DNA of 43,506 bases, from IMG/VR virus record IMGVR_UViG_3300025133_000227, positions 1-43,506 of that record. One strand, 5' to 3'. Under the pieces are notes generated by a model. The model saw only the letters and a list, made by a program, of their open reading frames with translations. It made no database searches and was not told the origin of the DNA. The position numbers were made by a program, and so were the translations under genes. Origin of the DNA: a virus. How positions within the stretch are numbered: the stretch's first letter is position 1; every line of letters starts with the position of its first letter. Below, piece after piece: positions 43,308 through 43,506 of this stretch.

Positions 43308-43506
43308 TTAAAATCCTCCTCCATCTTGGTCGTAGACTGTGAGAGTCCCATTCGCATTAGACTCACTTGTAACATGAATATTGCCAGCAGCACTCCCACC
43401 AGAAGTATTACAATAAAACCTTTCCCAACAATTGTTTGCCTCTACCACCTGCATCATTTCCATAAAATCTGTACTAGCAGGGCTTCCAGGTGTTACTGAG
43501 AAAGAT
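43308..43506 (-). CDS. Partial virion protein (5' end cut by window edge)
   Basis: A leftward frame without a start, entering at the right edge and ending TAA at 43308-43310. 66 codons are present, beginning SFSVTPGSPASTDFMEMM and ending VYDQDGGGF. The Gly/Ser/Asn/Thr-rich beta-type sequence is typical of tail or head-fibre ends. If the genome is circular, this could be the C-terminal end of the gene cut at the left edge. The joined frame would miss one base at the exact junction, so this remains a hypothesis. Confidence 0.7.
   Translation of the reverse strand, partial: SFSVTPGSPASTDFMEMMQVVEANNCWERFYCNTSGGSAAGNIHVTSESNANGTLTVYDQDGGGF

Overview
The window reads as an AT-rich, tailed double-stranded DNA phage, most likely podovirus-like. 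It carries a large terminase, a long portal protein with a coiled-coil insert, a scaffold, a major capsid protein and very large virion proteins. I recognise no tape measure, tail sheath, integrase, DNA polymerase, primase or lysis gene. Strong AGGAG-type ribosome binding sites fit a host that uses Shine-Dalgarno initiation. The host is otherwise unknown.

Layout. A divergent control region lies at about 13.18-13.44 kb. To its left, a leftward unit holds a small unknown gene, a TerS-like gene, an HTH-phosphoesterase, TerL, portal, scaffold, capsid, decoration-type and head-tail or tail proteins, down to base 1. To its right, a rightward unit (13.4-27.2 kb) holds a small acidic protein, a 2.1-kb structured non-coding stretch with a tRNA-Met-like gene, a polynucleotide 3'-phosphatase, and many small genes. 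It continues with a recombination/replication set: Cas4/RecB-like nuclease, Rad52-type annealing protein, SSB, DUF932 protein, Dam-type methylase, DnaB helicase and RuvC-like resolvase. From 43.5 down to 27.2 kb another leftward block holds internal-virion-type proteins and two giant polypeptides of 3007 and 1201 aa. Both window edges cut leftward structural genes. The simplest reading is a nearly complete circular or circularly permuted genome, with one late operon running 13.2 -> 1/43.5 -> 27.2 kb.

Most interesting content. (1) Between the tRNA-like gene and the phosphatase lies about 1.1 kb without a credible ORF. It is packed with perfect hairpins, five of them capped by GNRA tetraloops, plus a 9-bp long-range closing helix. 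Size, ornate folding and position beside a phage tRNA match the giant GOLLD/ROOL class of RNAs, though I cannot assign a family. (2) The 3007-aa protein joins a SLOG-like Rossmann domain, an SF1 helicase, an HExxH metallopeptidase and, near its C-terminus, a segment closely resembling the catalytic double-psi beta-barrel of the RNA polymerase beta' subunit, with a DxDGD motif. A plausible beta-type lysine pair lies about 215 residues upstream. This suggests a virion-delivered single-chain RNA polymerase inside a polyvalent protein. (3) Several short genes (30-54 aa) with good ribosome binding sites sit in apparent gaps.

Working model: the giant proteins enter the cell with the DNA and the polymerase-like module starts the rightward operon. 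Annealing protein, SSB, helicase and resolvase act with host polymerase in replication, and the leftward operon then builds and packages virions. The injection and transcription steps are inference.
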